Of a DNA stretch of 64,000 bases, positions 52,640 to 62,097 are shown piece after piece. The translations under genes were made by a program, and so were the position numbers. Position 1 is the stretch's first letter. Every line of letters begins with the position of its first letter. The notes beneath the pieces were generated by a model. It did not search any database and was not told where the DNA came from. It saw nothing but the letters and a program-made list of their open reading frames with translations. The DNA is from Insolitispirillum peregrinum (GTDB taxonomy: Bacteria; Pseudomonadota; Alphaproteobacteria; Rhodospirillales; Rhodospirillaceae), in assembly GCF_042665255.1 (NCBI RefSeq), contig NZ_JBHTCD010000016.1. One strand, 5' to 3'.

Positions 52640-53734
52640 TCAATGGCCGGAGGGTTCGGTGGCGCGGGGGTAATCGGTATAGCCCGCAGCACCGCCGCCG
52701 TAGAGGGTGGCCGGAATCATTTCCGCCAGCGGCACTCCGCTTTGCAGCCGTTCCACCAGGTCCGGGTTGGCAATGAACGGACGCCCAAAGGCGATCAGAT
52801 CAGCCTTGCCCGCGGCCAGACGCGAGGTCGCAAGATCAAGGTCATAGCCATTGTTGGCGATATAGGTTCCACGAAAACGGCGCCGCAGCGAATCGTAGTC
52901 AAAAGGTGCCACATCCCGCGGGCCACCGGTCGCGCCTTCGACGACGTGAATGTAGGCAATCCCCAGCGCATCAAGCCGGTCAACGATATGGTCGTATTGC
53001 GCCTGAGGATCGCTGCAGGACATGCCATTGGCAGGCGAGACCGGCGAAATGCGGATACCGGTACGTTCGGCACCGATTTCCTGCGCCACCGCCGCCGTCA
53101 CCTCGAGCATCAGGCGCGCGCGGTTTTCCACCGAGCCACCATAGGCATCGGTCCGGACATTGGCCCCGTCCTTGGCGAATTGCTCGAGCAGATAGCCGTT
53201 GGCCCCGTGAACCTCGACCCCATCGAAACCGGCCTCGATCGCGTTGGCTGCCGCCTGACGGAAGTCATTGATGATCCCCGGCAGCTCGTCAATCTCCAGC
53301 GCGCGCGGTTCGGAAACATCGACAAACGTATTGTGGACAACCACCCTGGTCGCCGCGCGGATGGCAGAGGGCGCGACCGGCTGGCCACCATCGGGCTGAA
53401 GATCCACATGACTGACACGACCGACATGCCACAGCTGGAGCACGATGCGCCCGCCCTGGTCATGTACGGCGGCAGTCACCTTGCGCCAGCCGTCAATCTG
53501 CGCCCGGGTATAGATGCCCGGTGTGTCCTGATAGCCCTGCCCCTGCTGTGAAATCTGGCTGGCCTCGGAAATGATCAGTCCAGCCGAAGCGCGCTGGGCG
53601 TAATACTCGGCGGTGATGTCGCCGGGAACAAAGCCCACACCGGCACGGTTGCGGGTCAGGGGGGCCATGACAACCCGGTTTGCCAAGGGAATGGCACCGA
53701 GGGTGCAGGGTTCAAAAAGGGGGGAGCTGGTCAT
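52640..53734 (-). CDS. Old yellow enzyme family alkene reductase (NemA-like)
   Basis: A 364-residue FMN-containing OYE. The signature V-V-M-A-P-L-T-R-N-R-A near 21-31 and the V-H-G-A-N-G-Y-L-L-E-Q-F active-site region near 180-191 are present. OYEs reduce activated alkenes, nitroesters and N-ethylmaleimide with NADPH. With the neighbouring TetR regulator and reductases this looks like a reactive-electrophile response. The start is MTSS at 53734. Confidence 0.93.
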   Translation of the reverse strand: MTSSPLFEPCTLGAIPLANRVVMAPLTRNRAGVGFVPGDITAEYYAQRASAGLIISEASQISQQGQGYQDTPGIYTRAQIDGWRKVTAAVHDQGGRIVLQLWHVGRVSHVDLQPDGGQPVAPSAIRAATRVVVHNTFVDVSEPRALEIDELPGIINDFRQAAANAIEAGFDGVEVHGANGYLLEQFAKDGANVRTDAYGGSVENRARLMLEVTAAVAQEIGAERTGIRISPVSPANGMSCSDPQAQYDHIVDRLDALGIAYIHVVEGATGGPRDVAPFDYDSLRRRFRGTYIANNGYDLDLATSRLAAGKADLIAFGRPFIANPDLVERLQSGVPLAEMIPATLYGGGAAGYTDYPRATEPSGH

Positions 53735-53789
53735 GCTGTCTGCCTGTGCTTGTTCCGCTGTCGCGGGGGGTTCGGTGAGTGCGTGATGC

Positions 53790-54578
53790 TCAGACGGGCG
53801 TGCGGTACCGCTCGGCGGGCTGTGCGTTGCCAAAACTGCCAATGATGGCCTTGCGCGCACCGTCGAGCGCGTCCCATTGGCTGGCATCGTGCAGCGGCGG
53901 GATGGTCACCGGTTCGCGGCGATCGAACCCGACCAGGGCCGCATCGACCAGATCAGCCACTTCCATGACATTGCCCATGGTATTGACGTCAACACCGGCA
54001 TGATCCCAGATTTCGGTCCGGGTCGCAGCGGGGAGGACCGCCTGGACATAAACCCCCTTCGGCCCCAGTTCGTGCGCGAGCCCCTGTGACAGGAACAGGA
54101 CAAAGGCCTTGGTCGCGCCGTAAACCGTCGAGCCGAATTCAGGGATCAGGCCAACGACAGAACTGATATTGACAATCGCGCCGTCGCCAGCGGTGGCAAG
54201 ACGCGGCGCGATGGCGCTGGCAAGCCGGACCAGCACGGTGGCGTTGAGCGCAACGAGCCGGGTCATGTCGTCAACGCCCTGTTCCAGAAAGCTGCCACCA
54301 ATGGCGGTTCCGGCATTGTTGACGAGGATGCCGATGCGCGCATCGTCACGCAGCCTGCTTTCAACCCTGGCAAGATCGCTCGTCTGGGTGAGATCTGCCT
54401 GAACAATATCAATCACTACACCGGTTTCCTGCCGCAAACGGCTGGCGAGTGCCTCCATGCGCGCCACGTTCCGTGCGACCAGCACAAGATCGTGTCCGCG
54501 TCGGGCAAACCGCTCGGCATAGGTTGCACCAATGCCGGTGGAGGCGCCGGTGATCAAAACTGCGGGGCGTTGGGTCAT
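53790..54578 (-). CDS. SDR family oxidoreductase
   Basis: A 262-residue SDR with T-G-A-S-T-G-I-G near 10-17, N-N-A-G-T near 87-91 and the active-site Y-G-A-T-K near 152-156. It is the first gene of the minus-strand cluster and divergent from the TetR gene. Start at 54578, since the upstream extension is low-complexity. Confidence 0.88.
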   Translation of the reverse strand: MTQRPAVLITGASTGIGATYAERFARRGHDLVLVARNVARMEALASRLRQETGVVIDIVQADLTQTSDLARVESRLRDDARIGILVNNAGTAIGGSFLEQGVDDMTRLVALNATVLVRLASAIAPRLATAGDGAIVNISSVVGLIPEFGSTVYGATKAFVLFLSQGLAHELGPKGVYVQAVLPAATRTEIWDHAGVDVNTMGNVMEVADLVDAALVGFDRREPVTIPPLHDASQWDALDGARKAIIGSFGNAQPAERYRTPV

Positions 54579-54612
54579 CGAATTGCTCTTTTCCGTCGTT
54601 GATCCTATATTC

Positions 54613-54653
54613 ATGATCATCATCATGATTGATCTAAATATGATGGTCATCAT
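54613..54653. promoter_or_regulatory. Cluster of ATGAT/ATCAT inverted repeats (predicted TetR operator)
   Basis: Palindromes ATGATCAT (54613-54620), ATCATGAT (54622-54629) and ATGATG-GT-CATCAT (54640-54653) between the divergent SDR and TetR genes. Probably the operator of the adjacent regulator. Confidence 0.55.
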
Positions 54654-54688
54654 GTAAAAGTCAACGGTCGTCGTGGAGAATTCTGAAC

Positions 54689-55288
54689 ATGAAGGTCAGC
54701 CGAGAACAGATGGCAGAAAACCGCCGCCGAATCCTGGATGTCGCCAGCGGCCTGTTCAAGGACAGGGGGTTTGATGCGGTCAGCGTCGCCGAGGTCATGA
54801 AGGCCGCGGGCCTCACCCATGGCGGCTTTTATGGACACTTCAGCTCAAAGGATGATCTGGTGGCGCAGACACTGGCGCACGCACTGGGCACAAACAGTGT
54901 CGGAGAAGGCAGCTTCAGCGACCTCGCCCGCGCCTATCTGACCCCCCGTCACCGCGACAATCCGGCCAGAGGCTGCCCGACAGCCGGTCTGGCCGACGCC
55001 ATCCGTCACCAGACGCCAGCAGCAAAAGCCGCCATGACAGACGGTCTGCGCACCCAGATCGCCCTTATCGAGCACGCTCTGGTCGAGGATGGCTCCACCG
55101 ACGCACGCCGCACGGCCATCGGAAGCTGGGCGGCGTGCGTGGGGGCCCTCATCCTCTCACGGGCCATCGATGATCCGGGGCTTTCCGACGAGATTCTGGA
55201 CCAGACCCGCGCCTGGATCGAGAGCCGAACCGGCTTGGCAGCGTCCGCCGACCAGGCTGACAACATCACGTTTCCTGACGAGCCATAG
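54689..55288 (+). CDS. TetR-family regulator (NemR-like context)
   Basis: A 199-residue TetR regulator with HTH V-S-V-A-E-V-M-K-A-A-G-L-T-H-G-G-F-Y-G-H-F near 31-51 and cysteines at G-C-P-T-A and A-A-C-V-G that could sense electrophiles. NemR, a TetR protein next to the OYE gene nemA in E. coli, senses electrophiles and bleach through cysteine; the arrangement here is similar, but direct homology to NemR is not claimed. ATG at 54689. Confidence 0.85.
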   Translation: MKVSREQMAENRRRILDVASGLFKDRGFDAVSVAEVMKAAGLTHGGFYGHFSSKDDLVAQTLAHALGTNSVGEGSFSDLARAYLTPRHRDNPARGCPTAGLADAIRHQTPAAKAAMTDGLRTQIALIEHALVEDGSTDARRTAIGSWAACVGALILSRAIDDPGLSDEILDQTRAWIESRTGLAASADQADNITFPDEP

Positions 55289-55342
55289 AGGCTGGAGACG
55301 TCAGGGTCGGGGAAATCCACCAGTACGGTACACGACACAAAA

Positions 55343-55377
55343 AACAGGACCGTGGAGCGGTGCTTCACGGTCCTGTT
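55343..55377. terminator. Bidirectional hairpin between tetR and the aldehyde dehydrogenase gene
   Basis: Perfect 12-bp arms AACAGGACCGTG and CACGGTCCTGTT with an 11-base loop, between convergent genes. The sequence before it has AAAAA and after it TT, so it could serve both strands. Confidence 0.65.
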
Positions 55378-55413
55378 CGTACGGTGTACCCAATGGGCCT
55401 GCTCAGAACAGCG

Positions 55414-56841
55414 TCACACCCCGTATCCGATCATGCTCTTGGTTTCGAGGAATTCGTGAATGCCGAAATCGGCATATTCCCGACCATTGCCCGACTGCTT
55501 GTAGCCGCCAAACGCCTGCCACGCATCCCATGCCGGATAGTTGATCTGCACCCCGCCAGCACGCAGCTCACGCGCCACCGCCCGGGCATGGTCGAGGCTG
55601 CCGGACTGCACATAGGCCGCCAGACCGAACACCGTGTCGTTGGCGATACGGATGGCATCGGCTTCGTCGTCATAGGGCATGATCGACAGCACCGGCCCAA
55701 AGATTTCCTCGCGGGCGATGGTCATGGCGGGGGTAACGTTGCCAAACACCGTCGGCTGGACGAAATAGCCGCGCTCCAGCCCCTGCGGACGGCCCACGCC
55801 CCCGGCCACCAGCGTGGCGCCTTCGTCGATGCCGCTCTGGATCAGAGCCTGAATCTTGCTGAACTGGATGTCGCTCACCACCGGCCCCAGATCAACACCC
55901 GGCGCGGTCGGATCGCCCACCACCAGCGCCTCGGCGGCCTGTCGGGCGATGGCAAGGGCTTCGTCGTGGCGGTCGCGCGGCACCAGCATGCGGGTCGGCG
56001 CATTGCACGACTGCCCCGAATTGCCAAAGCAGGCGCGCACGCCCTGACTGACCGCCGCCGCCAGATCGGCATCGGGCAGGATGATGTTCGGCGACTTGCC
56101 GCCCAGTTCCTGCGACACCCGCTTGACCGTCTCGGCAGCAGCCTTGGCCACCAGCACCCCGGCGCGGGTCGAGCCGGTAAACGACACCATGTCCACGTCC
56201 GGGTGTTCGGCCATCACCTGCCCGACATCCGGGCCGGTGCCGTTGACCAGATTGAACACGCCGGGCGGCACCCCGGCGGCATCGAGCACTTCGGCAAAGA
56301 TGATCGCATCCAGCGGCGCGACTTCGGATGGCTTCAGCACCACCGTACAGCCCGCCGCCAGCGCCGGAGCCACCTTGCACATGATCTGGTTCAGCGGCCA
56401 GTTCCACGGGGTGATCAGGGCACAGACCCCGATCGGCTCCCTGGCAATCAGCGTCGAGCCGCGCGGCTCCTCGAAGACGAATTTTTCCAGCGCGGCGATG
56501 GTGGTTTCAAGGTGCGCCCGTCCGCTCCACGTCTGGCGGTTGCGGGCGTGCTCCAGCGGCGCGCCCATTTCCTGACTGACCGCCAGAGTGAAGTCATCGG
56601 TGCGGGCGTTATAGGCCTCCAGAATGCGCCGCAACAATACCAGCCTATCCGCCCGGCTGGTCTTGCTGAAGGCCGGGAAGGCCGCACGGGCGGCGGCAAC
56701 GGCACGGTTCACATCCGCCGCCGATCCGGCAGAAATAAGGGCAAACGGTTGCTCGGTGGCCGGATTGATCACCTCGATGGTCGCCGGTGTGACGGGATCA
56801 ACCCATTCGCCGTTAATGTAAAACTTCAGATGGTTGCTCAT
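55414..56841 (-). CDS. Aldehyde dehydrogenase family protein
   Basis: A 475-residue NAD(P)-dependent ALDH. It has P-W-N-W-P-L near 144-149, the catalytic glutamate in S-Q-E-L-G-G-K near 242-248, the catalytic cysteine in N-S-G-Q-S-C near 271-276 and E-E-I-F-G-P near 374-379. Substrate not predictable. Single gene. Confidence 0.93.
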   Translation of the reverse strand: MSNHLKFYINGEWVDPVTPATIEVINPATEQPFALISAGSAADVNRAVAAARAAFPAFSKTSRADRLVLLRRILEAYNARTDDFTLAVSQEMGAPLEHARNRQTWSGRAHLETTIAALEKFVFEEPRGSTLIAREPIGVCALITPWNWPLNQIMCKVAPALAAGCTVVLKPSEVAPLDAIIFAEVLDAAGVPPGVFNLVNGTGPDVGQVMAEHPDVDMVSFTGSTRAGVLVAKAAAETVKRVSQELGGKSPNIILPDADLAAAVSQGVRACFGNSGQSCNAPTRMLVPRDRHDEALAIARQAAEALVVGDPTAPGVDLGPVVSDIQFSKIQALIQSGIDEGATLVAGGVGRPQGLERGYFVQPTVFGNVTPAMTIAREEIFGPVLSIMPYDDEADAIRIANDTVFGLAAYVQSGSLDHARAVARELRAGGVQINYPAWDAWQAFGGYKQSGNGREYADFGIHEFLETKSMIGYGV

Positions 56842-56932
56842 GCGGGAATCCTTCGTGTGCCCGTCTGTCGGCCCATCGGGCTGGACAGGGGGAAAAGGGG
56901 GGGCGGATATCCTCAGGGCAGAATGTCAGGAG

Positions 56933-56988
56933 AGCATTGTGCGAAAAGTGGGAACCGGTTTTCGCAACAACAATGCGGCACACCAAAA
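56933..56988 (+). repeat. Palindrome E copy upstream of the aldehyde dehydrogenase gene
   Basis: GAGCATTGTGCGAAAAGTGG / AACCGGTTTTCGC and CAACAACAATGCGGCACACC. Outer arms GCATTGT and ACAATGC plus inner arms GCGAAAA and TTTTCGC make one long stem. It is the best-preserved copy of the family. Confidence 0.85.
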
Positions 56989-57077
56989 GGTTAGACCGGC
57001 GTGGAACCATCCCGCGTCCGTGGACACTGGTATGATTGTGGGTAACGGCCCCACTTTTCCAGCCCCCAAAACAGTGG

Positions 57078-57108
57078 ATGCCCCCGGCAGAAGGTGGGGC
57101 ATTTTTTT
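57078..57108 (+). terminator. Intrinsic terminator not attached to any gene
   Basis: Arms ATGCCCC and GGGGCAT around an 11-base loop, followed by seven T. No plus-strand gene ends upstream of it, so it may end a small RNA. Another hairpin, GTGGG-TAACGGC-CCCAC, lies at 57037-57053. Confidence 0.6.
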
Positions 57109-57280
57109 CCGCTGCTCCAAGTAAAACACTGCATTTTTTGCACCAGAGGCAACAAACCGGCCGCCAAAAACTTACAATAAATCCACCCCATACTTTCAGA
57201 ATAAAAAGATATTCCCGCAGAACAAGAAGTTAAATATCAAATATAATAGACGACACAAATAAAAATTAAATAGTACAAAT

Positions 57281-57310
57281 TTGACAAATCCGCTCACATC
57301 ATGATACAAA
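57281..57310 (+). promoter_or_regulatory. Predicted promoter of proVWX
   Basis: TTGACA (57281-57286) and TACAAA (57305-57310) with 18-bp spacing, at the end of an AT-rich stretch (about 57110-57310) that differs from the surrounding GC-rich DNA. It would leave a 5' leader of about 230 bases before proV; I see no known riboswitch in it. The rest of 56989-57543 has no gene except the possible small RNA. Confidence 0.45.
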
Positions 57311-57543
57311 AATCACACATCAGCGACGAATCGCCTTTCGGCATTCGATCCGCATCATCAAAATGTCTGCTTTTGCAGACCCATGTCGCTACGATTGACT
57401 GCTGCTTTCTGAAGGCAGCCCTGTTCTCGTGCGCGCTTTCACAGCCCTTGCCTGTGCACCGTCAGAGTCCGCTCTGCCGGAATGCCCTCCTGTGGCTGAT
57501 CGCCTCTCTTCAGACGATTTTTCAACAGCACCGGAACTCCCTG

Positions 57544-58851
57544 ATGCCTGAAACACAGCCGTCCACCACCACCCGCCCCCCGGCATGTCCTGACACAGCC
57601 CCGCCGCGCGAAAAACTGGTGGTCCGGTCTTTGTACAAGATTTTTGGCCCCCACCCGGATCAAGCCCTGCCCCTGCTGGCAAGCGGCCACAGCAAGCAGG
57701 AAATTTTCGGGCAGACCGGCCAGACAGTTGGCGTCATGGATGCCAATTTCACCGTCCACGAAGGCGAAATATTCGTCATCATGGGGCTGTCCGGGTCCGG
57801 CAAGTCGACCCTGGTCCGCCTGCTGAACCGCCTGATCGAACCCACCTGTGGCGAAATTCTGGTTGATGGGCGCGACATCACCCGGCTGGACAGTGCCGAC
57901 CTGCGGGCGTTGCGCCGACAGGATTTTGCCATGGTTTTCCAGTCCTTTGCCCTGATGCCGCACATGACGGTGCTGGACAATGCCGCCTTTGGGCTGGAAC
58001 TGGCCGGAACCCCCAAAGCCGAACGCCTGCAACGGGCTGGCGACGCTCTGGCCGCCGTTGGCCTGTCTGCCTGGGCCAACAGCTATCCGGTCAATCTGTC
58101 CGGCGGGATGCAGCAGCGGGTCGGACTGGCGCGCGCGCTGGCCAATGATCCTTCCATCCTGTTGATGGACGAAGCCTTTTCGGCCCTTGACCCCCTGATC
58201 CGCAGCGAAATGCAGGACGAAATCCTGCGCCTGCAAAGCGACAGCCGCCGGACCATCATCTTTATTTCCCACGACCTGGACGAAGCCATGCGCATTGGCG
58301 ACCGTATCGCCATCATGGAAGGCGGTCGCATCGTACAGGTCGGCACCCCCGAAGACATCCTGCGCAACCCGGCCGACGACTATGTCGCCAGCTTTTTCAA
58401 GGGCGTGGACATATCGCGGGTCCTGACCGCCGCCGATGTCTGCCGCCGCAGTCAGTTAGAGGTGATCGACCGGGCCGATACCGGCGTGCGGGTCGCCGCC
58501 GAGCGGGTCCGCGCCCACGCCTATGATTTTGCGGTGGTGGTGGACCGGCAACGCAATTTCCACGGAGTGGTTTCGGCGACCTCCCTCGCCCGCGCCCTGC
58601 GCGATCCCGAACCCCGCTTCCGTACCGCCTTGCTGGAGTCCGCCCCGACCCTGCAAGCCGGCACGCCGATTGCCGAAGTGCTGGGCGTGGTGGCCGAAGC
58701 CCCCTTCCCCGTCCCGGTGATCGATGATGCCGGCCGCTATCTGGGGGCCATTTCGCGCAGCCTGCTGCTGCAAACCCTTGATCCCGAAACCCCCATCCCG
58801 GCAGCGGAACCGCCCCGCCCTGCCTCATCCGCCGGACAGGAGGCACACTGA
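57544..58851 (+). CDS. proV: Glycine betaine/L-proline ABC transporter ATP-binding protein
   Basis: A 435-residue ProV/OpuAA-type ATPase. The N-terminal L-Y-K-I-F-G and G-Q-T-G-Q-T-V-G-V regions precede Walker A G-L-S-G-S-G-K-S-T near residues 81-89; the LSGGM signature is near 190 and Walker B I-L-L-M-D-E-A-F near 210-217. A C-terminal CBS-like region spans about 310-420. It energises compatible-solute uptake under osmotic stress. The start at 57544 gives normal length; the open frame runs upstream to 57301. proW starts 2 bp after it. Confidence 0.92.
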   Translation: MPETQPSTTTRPPACPDTAPPREKLVVRSLYKIFGPHPDQALPLLASGHSKQEIFGQTGQTVGVMDANFTVHEGEIFVIMGLSGSGKSTLVRLLNRLIEPTCGEILVDGRDITRLDSADLRALRRQDFAMVFQSFALMPHMTVLDNAAFGLELAGTPKAERLQRAGDALAAVGLSAWANSYPVNLSGGMQQRVGLARALANDPSILLMDEAFSALDPLIRSEMQDEILRLQSDSRRTIIFISHDLDEAMRIGDRIAIMEGGRIVQVGTPEDILRNPADDYVASFFKGVDISRVLTAADVCRRSQLEVIDRADTGVRVAAERVRAHAYDFAVVVDRQRNFHGVVSATSLARALRDPEPRFRTALLESAPTLQAGTPIAEVLGVVAEAPFPVPVIDDAGRYLGAISRSLLLQTLDPETPIPAAEPPRPASSAGQEAH

Positions 58852-58853
58852 CC

Positions 58854-59786
58854 ATGACCCTCAACGATCTGCTCAATCCCTTTCAACAGGCCCTGCTGCC
58901 GGTCGATCTGTGGGTTACCGATGCCCTGTCATGGCTGGTTGACAGCACCCGCCCCTTTTTTCAGTCCGTCCGCTGGCCGATTGATCAGGTTCTGGTCGGC
59001 GTGCAAAGCCTGTTGCTGGCCATTCCACAGACGGCGCTGTGCCTGTTGGTATTCCTGCTCGCCTGGCAGGTGGCAGGCCGCAAGACCGGTATCCTGTCGC
59101 TGGCCTTCATGCTGTTGATTGGTGCCATCGGTGCCTGGTCGCAGGCGATGGTCACGCTGTCTCTGGTGCTGACGGCGGTGCTGTTCTGCACCATCATCGG
59201 TATCCCGCTGGGGATTGCGCTGGCCCGCTCCGACCGCGCCGAACGCTGGATCCGGCCGTTGCTTGATGCCATGCAGACCACCCCGGCCTTTGTCTATCTG
59301 GTCCCGATCGTGATGCTGTTTGGCATCGGCAATGTCCCCGGCGTGGTGGTGACCATCATCTTTGCCCTGCCGCCACTGGTTCGCCTGACCAATCTGGGCA
59401 TCCGGCAGGTTCCCACCGATGTCATCGAAGCCAGCCATGCCTTTGGCGCCTCCCCGATGCAATTGTTGATGAAAGTCCAGCTTCCCCTTGCCATGCGCAC
59501 CATCATGGCCGGCCTGAACCAGACCCTGATGCTGGCCCTGTCGATGGTGGTGATTGCCTCGATGATTGCCGTCGGCGGTTTGGGGCAGATGGTGCTGCGC
59601 GGCATTGGCCGCCTGGACATGGGTCTGGCTGCTGTCGGGGGTCTGGGCATTGTCCTGCTGGCGATCGTGCTGGACCGCTTGACCCAGGCCCTCGGGACTC
59701 CGGCCAAAGACAAGGGCTGGCAGCACTGGAAAGACCACGGCCCGGCCGGGTTCCTGTTCCGGCTGGCTGGTCGCCGCCCGGCCTGA
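58854..59786 (+). CDS. proW: Glycine betaine/L-proline ABC transporter permease
   Basis: A 310-residue permease with six or seven membrane segments and the EAA loop region I-E-A-S-H-A-F-G-A-S-P-M-Q near 193-205. A ribosome-binding site AGGAGG precedes the ATG at 58854. Part of proVWX. Confidence 0.93.
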   Translation: MTLNDLLNPFQQALLPVDLWVTDALSWLVDSTRPFFQSVRWPIDQVLVGVQSLLLAIPQTALCLLVFLLAWQVAGRKTGILSLAFMLLIGAIGAWSQAMVTLSLVLTAVLFCTIIGIPLGIALARSDRAERWIRPLLDAMQTTPAFVYLVPIVMLFGIGNVPGVVVTIIFALPPLVRLTNLGIRQVPTDVIEASHAFGASPMQLLMKVQLPLAMRTIMAGLNQTLMLALSMVVIASMIAVGGLGQMVLRGIGRLDMGLAAVGGLGIVLLAIVLDRLTQALGTPAKDKGWQHWKDHGPAGFLFRLAGRRPA

Positions 59787-59827
59787 TTTTTCCTTTTTCC
59801 ACATCCCCCTTCTACAAGGAGCCTCTG

Positions 59828-60853
59828 ATGTCCCTGATCAAACCTTTTGCCCTGGCCGTCGCCGGTGTATCGCTGGCCCTTTCGACGGCCTCGGCTGTTT
59901 CGGCCCATGCCGCAGACCTGCCGGGCAAAGGCATCACCGCCATCCCGGTCGTCAGTTCTGTCGCCGAAGAGCAATTCCAGACCCGCATTGTTGCCGAAGG
60001 CCTGCGCCGGTTGGGCTATGACGTCCCCGAAGCGATGGAAGTCGAATATGCCGCCGGTCATCTGGCACTGGCCAATGGGGACGTTCAGTGGACCGCCGTC
60101 CATTGGGACCCGCTGCACAGCGCGTTTTACGACAAGGCCGGCGGTGACGCCAGGATGGGCAAGGTCGGTCATCTGGTTCTGAACAGCCTGCAAGGCTATC
60201 TGATCGACAAAAAGACCGCCGACGCCCACCACATCACCTCGGTCGAACAGCTCAAGGACCCCAAAATTGCCAGATTGTTCGACGCCAACGGCGACGGCAA
60301 GGCCGACCTGACCGGCTGTAACCCCGGCTGGGGCTGTGAAGCGGTGATTGAACACCAGTTGAAAGCCTACAAACTGTCCGACACCGTGACCCATAATCAG
60401 GGCAGCTATTTCGCCCTGATGGCCGATACCATCGCCCGCCACAAAAAGGGCGAGCCAATCCTGTATTACACCTGGACCCCGCTGTGGGTGTCCGGGGTGC
60501 TGGTCCCGGGGAAGGATGTCGAGTGGCTGACCGTCCCGTTCACCAGCCTGCCCGATGGGCGAAAAGACACCAACACCTCGTTGCCCGATGGCCGGAACGT
60601 CGGCTTTGCAGTCAATGAACAGCGGATTGTTGCCAACAAGGCCTGGCTCGACAAAAATCCGGCGGCAAAAAAGTTCTTCGAGCTGGCATCCATCGACGTC
60701 AACGACATTTCCGCCGAAAACACCCTGATGCACGACGGGGAAAAGTCTTCGGCTGACATCGACCGCCATGTGGCGGCGTGGATCAAGGCCCATCAGGCCG
60801 TCTTTGATGGCTGGCTGACCGAAGCCACCAAAGCGGCCCAGAGCCGCAAATAA
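59828..60853 (+). CDS. proX: Glycine betaine/L-proline-binding periplasmic protein
   Basis: A 341-residue ProX-type binding protein with a Sec signal peptide (cleavage near A-H-A-A at 26-29). It has the ProX disulfide pair in G-C-N-P-G-W-G-C-E near 161-169 and the aromatic residues Trp/Tyr (V-H-W-D near 92-95, Y-Y-T-W-T near 218-222) expected in the ligand cage. A strong hairpin follows. It delivers glycine betaine or proline betaine to ProVW. Confidence 0.93.
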   Translation: MSLIKPFALAVAGVSLALSTASAVSAHAADLPGKGITAIPVVSSVAEEQFQTRIVAEGLRRLGYDVPEAMEVEYAAGHLALANGDVQWTAVHWDPLHSAFYDKAGGDARMGKVGHLVLNSLQGYLIDKKTADAHHITSVEQLKDPKIARLFDANGDGKADLTGCNPGWGCEAVIEHQLKAYKLSDTVTHNQGSYFALMADTIARHKKGEPILYYTWTPLWVSGVLVPGKDVEWLTVPFTSLPDGRKDTNTSLPDGRNVGFAVNEQRIVANKAWLDKNPAAKKFFELASIDVNDISAENTLMHDGEKSSADIDRHVAAWIKAHQAVFDGWLTEATKAAQSRK

Positions 60854-60859
60854 CGCAAA

Positions 60860-60896
60860 CCACCAGCGCAGGGGCCATTCGTCCCTGCGCTGGTGG
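60860..60896. terminator. Bidirectional terminator between proX and the lysR gene
   Basis: Perfect 14-bp arms CCACCAGCGCAGGG and CCCTGCGCTGGTGG with a 9-base loop between convergent genes. Confidence 0.75.
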
Positions 60897-60899
60897 CGG

Positions 60900-61865
60900 T
60901 TACACCGCAGCCCCTGCCTTGCGCAACGCCTCGGCCAGCCCCAGTTCCGGGTACAACGCCGCCACCTGCGCCAGATCCTGATGCAAATGGTTGATCATCC
61001 AGTCGCGCACCGCCGCCACGATCGGACGGCGCGGCTTGTCGAGGCTACGGACGAAGTGGCACAGCCGTCCGGTCAGCATGATATTGGGACTGGCAGGCAC
61101 CAGCGCCTGTTGCCGCAGCCAGTGTACCACCACGTTCAGCCAGCCCAGCGCCACCCCCTGCCCCAGCAGGGCGGCCTGCACCACAATGGCATAATCGGAA
61201 AAGATCATCGAATTCAGTCCTCCCCCCGGCTCGTTGGGGAAGAACAGGTGTGACCAGTCGGGCTGCGCTTCGCTGAGATTGATCAGGGTGGCGGCGCTGG
61301 CGTCGGCCTGATCAACCTCCTTGCGCTGGCGGTCATAGCCGGGGCTGCAAATCGGTACCAGAATTTCCGGCATCACAAACGTCGCCTCGTGGCGGTCATC
61401 CGAGCCACTGACGAATCGCATTCCCAGGTCCACATCATCCACCGGCCCGACCAGCGCCGAGGTGATCAACTGAAATCTGAGTTCCACGGTCGGAAATTCC
61501 CGTTTGAACTCGGCCATCCGGGGCATGATCCAGTGGGTGGTAAAGCCGGTGGAGACCGACAGGGTGATGGTTTCGTGCCCGGTCTTGCGGTCGTCGATTT
61601 CCCGCAACGCCTGCTCGATCCCCGAGAACCCGCGCGAGATTGCCTCGTAGAGGATTCTGCCGTCATCGGTCAGCGTTACCCCGCCAGACAAGCGGTGAAA
61701 CAGGGCAGAGCCAAGATGATCCTCCAGCCGCCCGATCATCCGGCTGACGGCAGCAGGTGTAACATTCAGCTCATCGGCGGCGCGTGCGAAGTTTCCGCAG
61801 CGGGCAGCGGCCTCGAAGGTGAAAAAGCCGTTCATCGACGGCAGGGCGAGTCTGAGTTTGCGCAT
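60900..61865 (-). CDS. LysR-family regulator (GcvA-like)
   Basis: A 321-residue LTTR with N-terminal HTH (F-A-R-A-A-D-E-L-N-V-T-P-A-A-V-S-R-M-I near 26-44) and a periplasmic-binding-like effector domain. The N-terminal M-N-G-F-F-T-F-E-A-A-A-R resembles the GcvA group. It is divergent from a PotA-like ABC ATPase and HAD hydrolase gene pair, which it probably controls. Effector unknown. Confidence 0.87.
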   Translation of the reverse strand: MRKLRLALPSMNGFFTFEAAARCGNFARAADELNVTPAAVSRMIGRLEDHLGSALFHRLSGGVTLTDDGRILYEAISRGFSGIEQALREIDDRKTGHETITLSVSTGFTTHWIMPRMAEFKREFPTVELRFQLITSALVGPVDDVDLGMRFVSGSDDRHEATFVMPEILVPICSPGYDRQRKEVDQADASAATLINLSEAQPDWSHLFFPNEPGGGLNSMIFSDYAIVVQAALLGQGVALGWLNVVVHWLRQQALVPASPNIMLTGRLCHFVRSLDKPRRPIVAAVRDWMINHLHQDLAQVAALYPELGLAEALRKAGAAV

Positions 61866-61878
61866 TTACATAATGTAA
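61866..61878. promoter_or_regulatory. Palindrome next to the lysR start codon
   Basis: The perfect palindrome TTACAT-A-ATGTAA directly upstream of the lysR ATG. It suits an autoregulatory LysR site. The rest of the 232-bp divergent region holds no gene. Confidence 0.5.
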
Positions 61879-62097
61879 CTGCTCCGCGATTTTTTTTCAA
61901 TTGCATGACAGCCCGTTCGCTGGCTTCATTTGTAGGCACAGAGCTGATGTATTCACACAGTCGAGCAAAGGTCTTTCGGGGCAACGGAAAAGATTTTTAC
62001 CCCGGAACAGAAAACGCCTAACAAACTTTTGCTAAATACGCACCGGAACCCCGTGATACTCGCGTGGTTAAGTAGTATTCAAAAGGGCAAGCAGACC

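Noticed and set aside
57311..57543. Riboswitch or N-terminal extension of ProV in the long leader
   Set aside because: No known aptamer pattern seen, and the translated extension has no resemblance to ProV N-termini.
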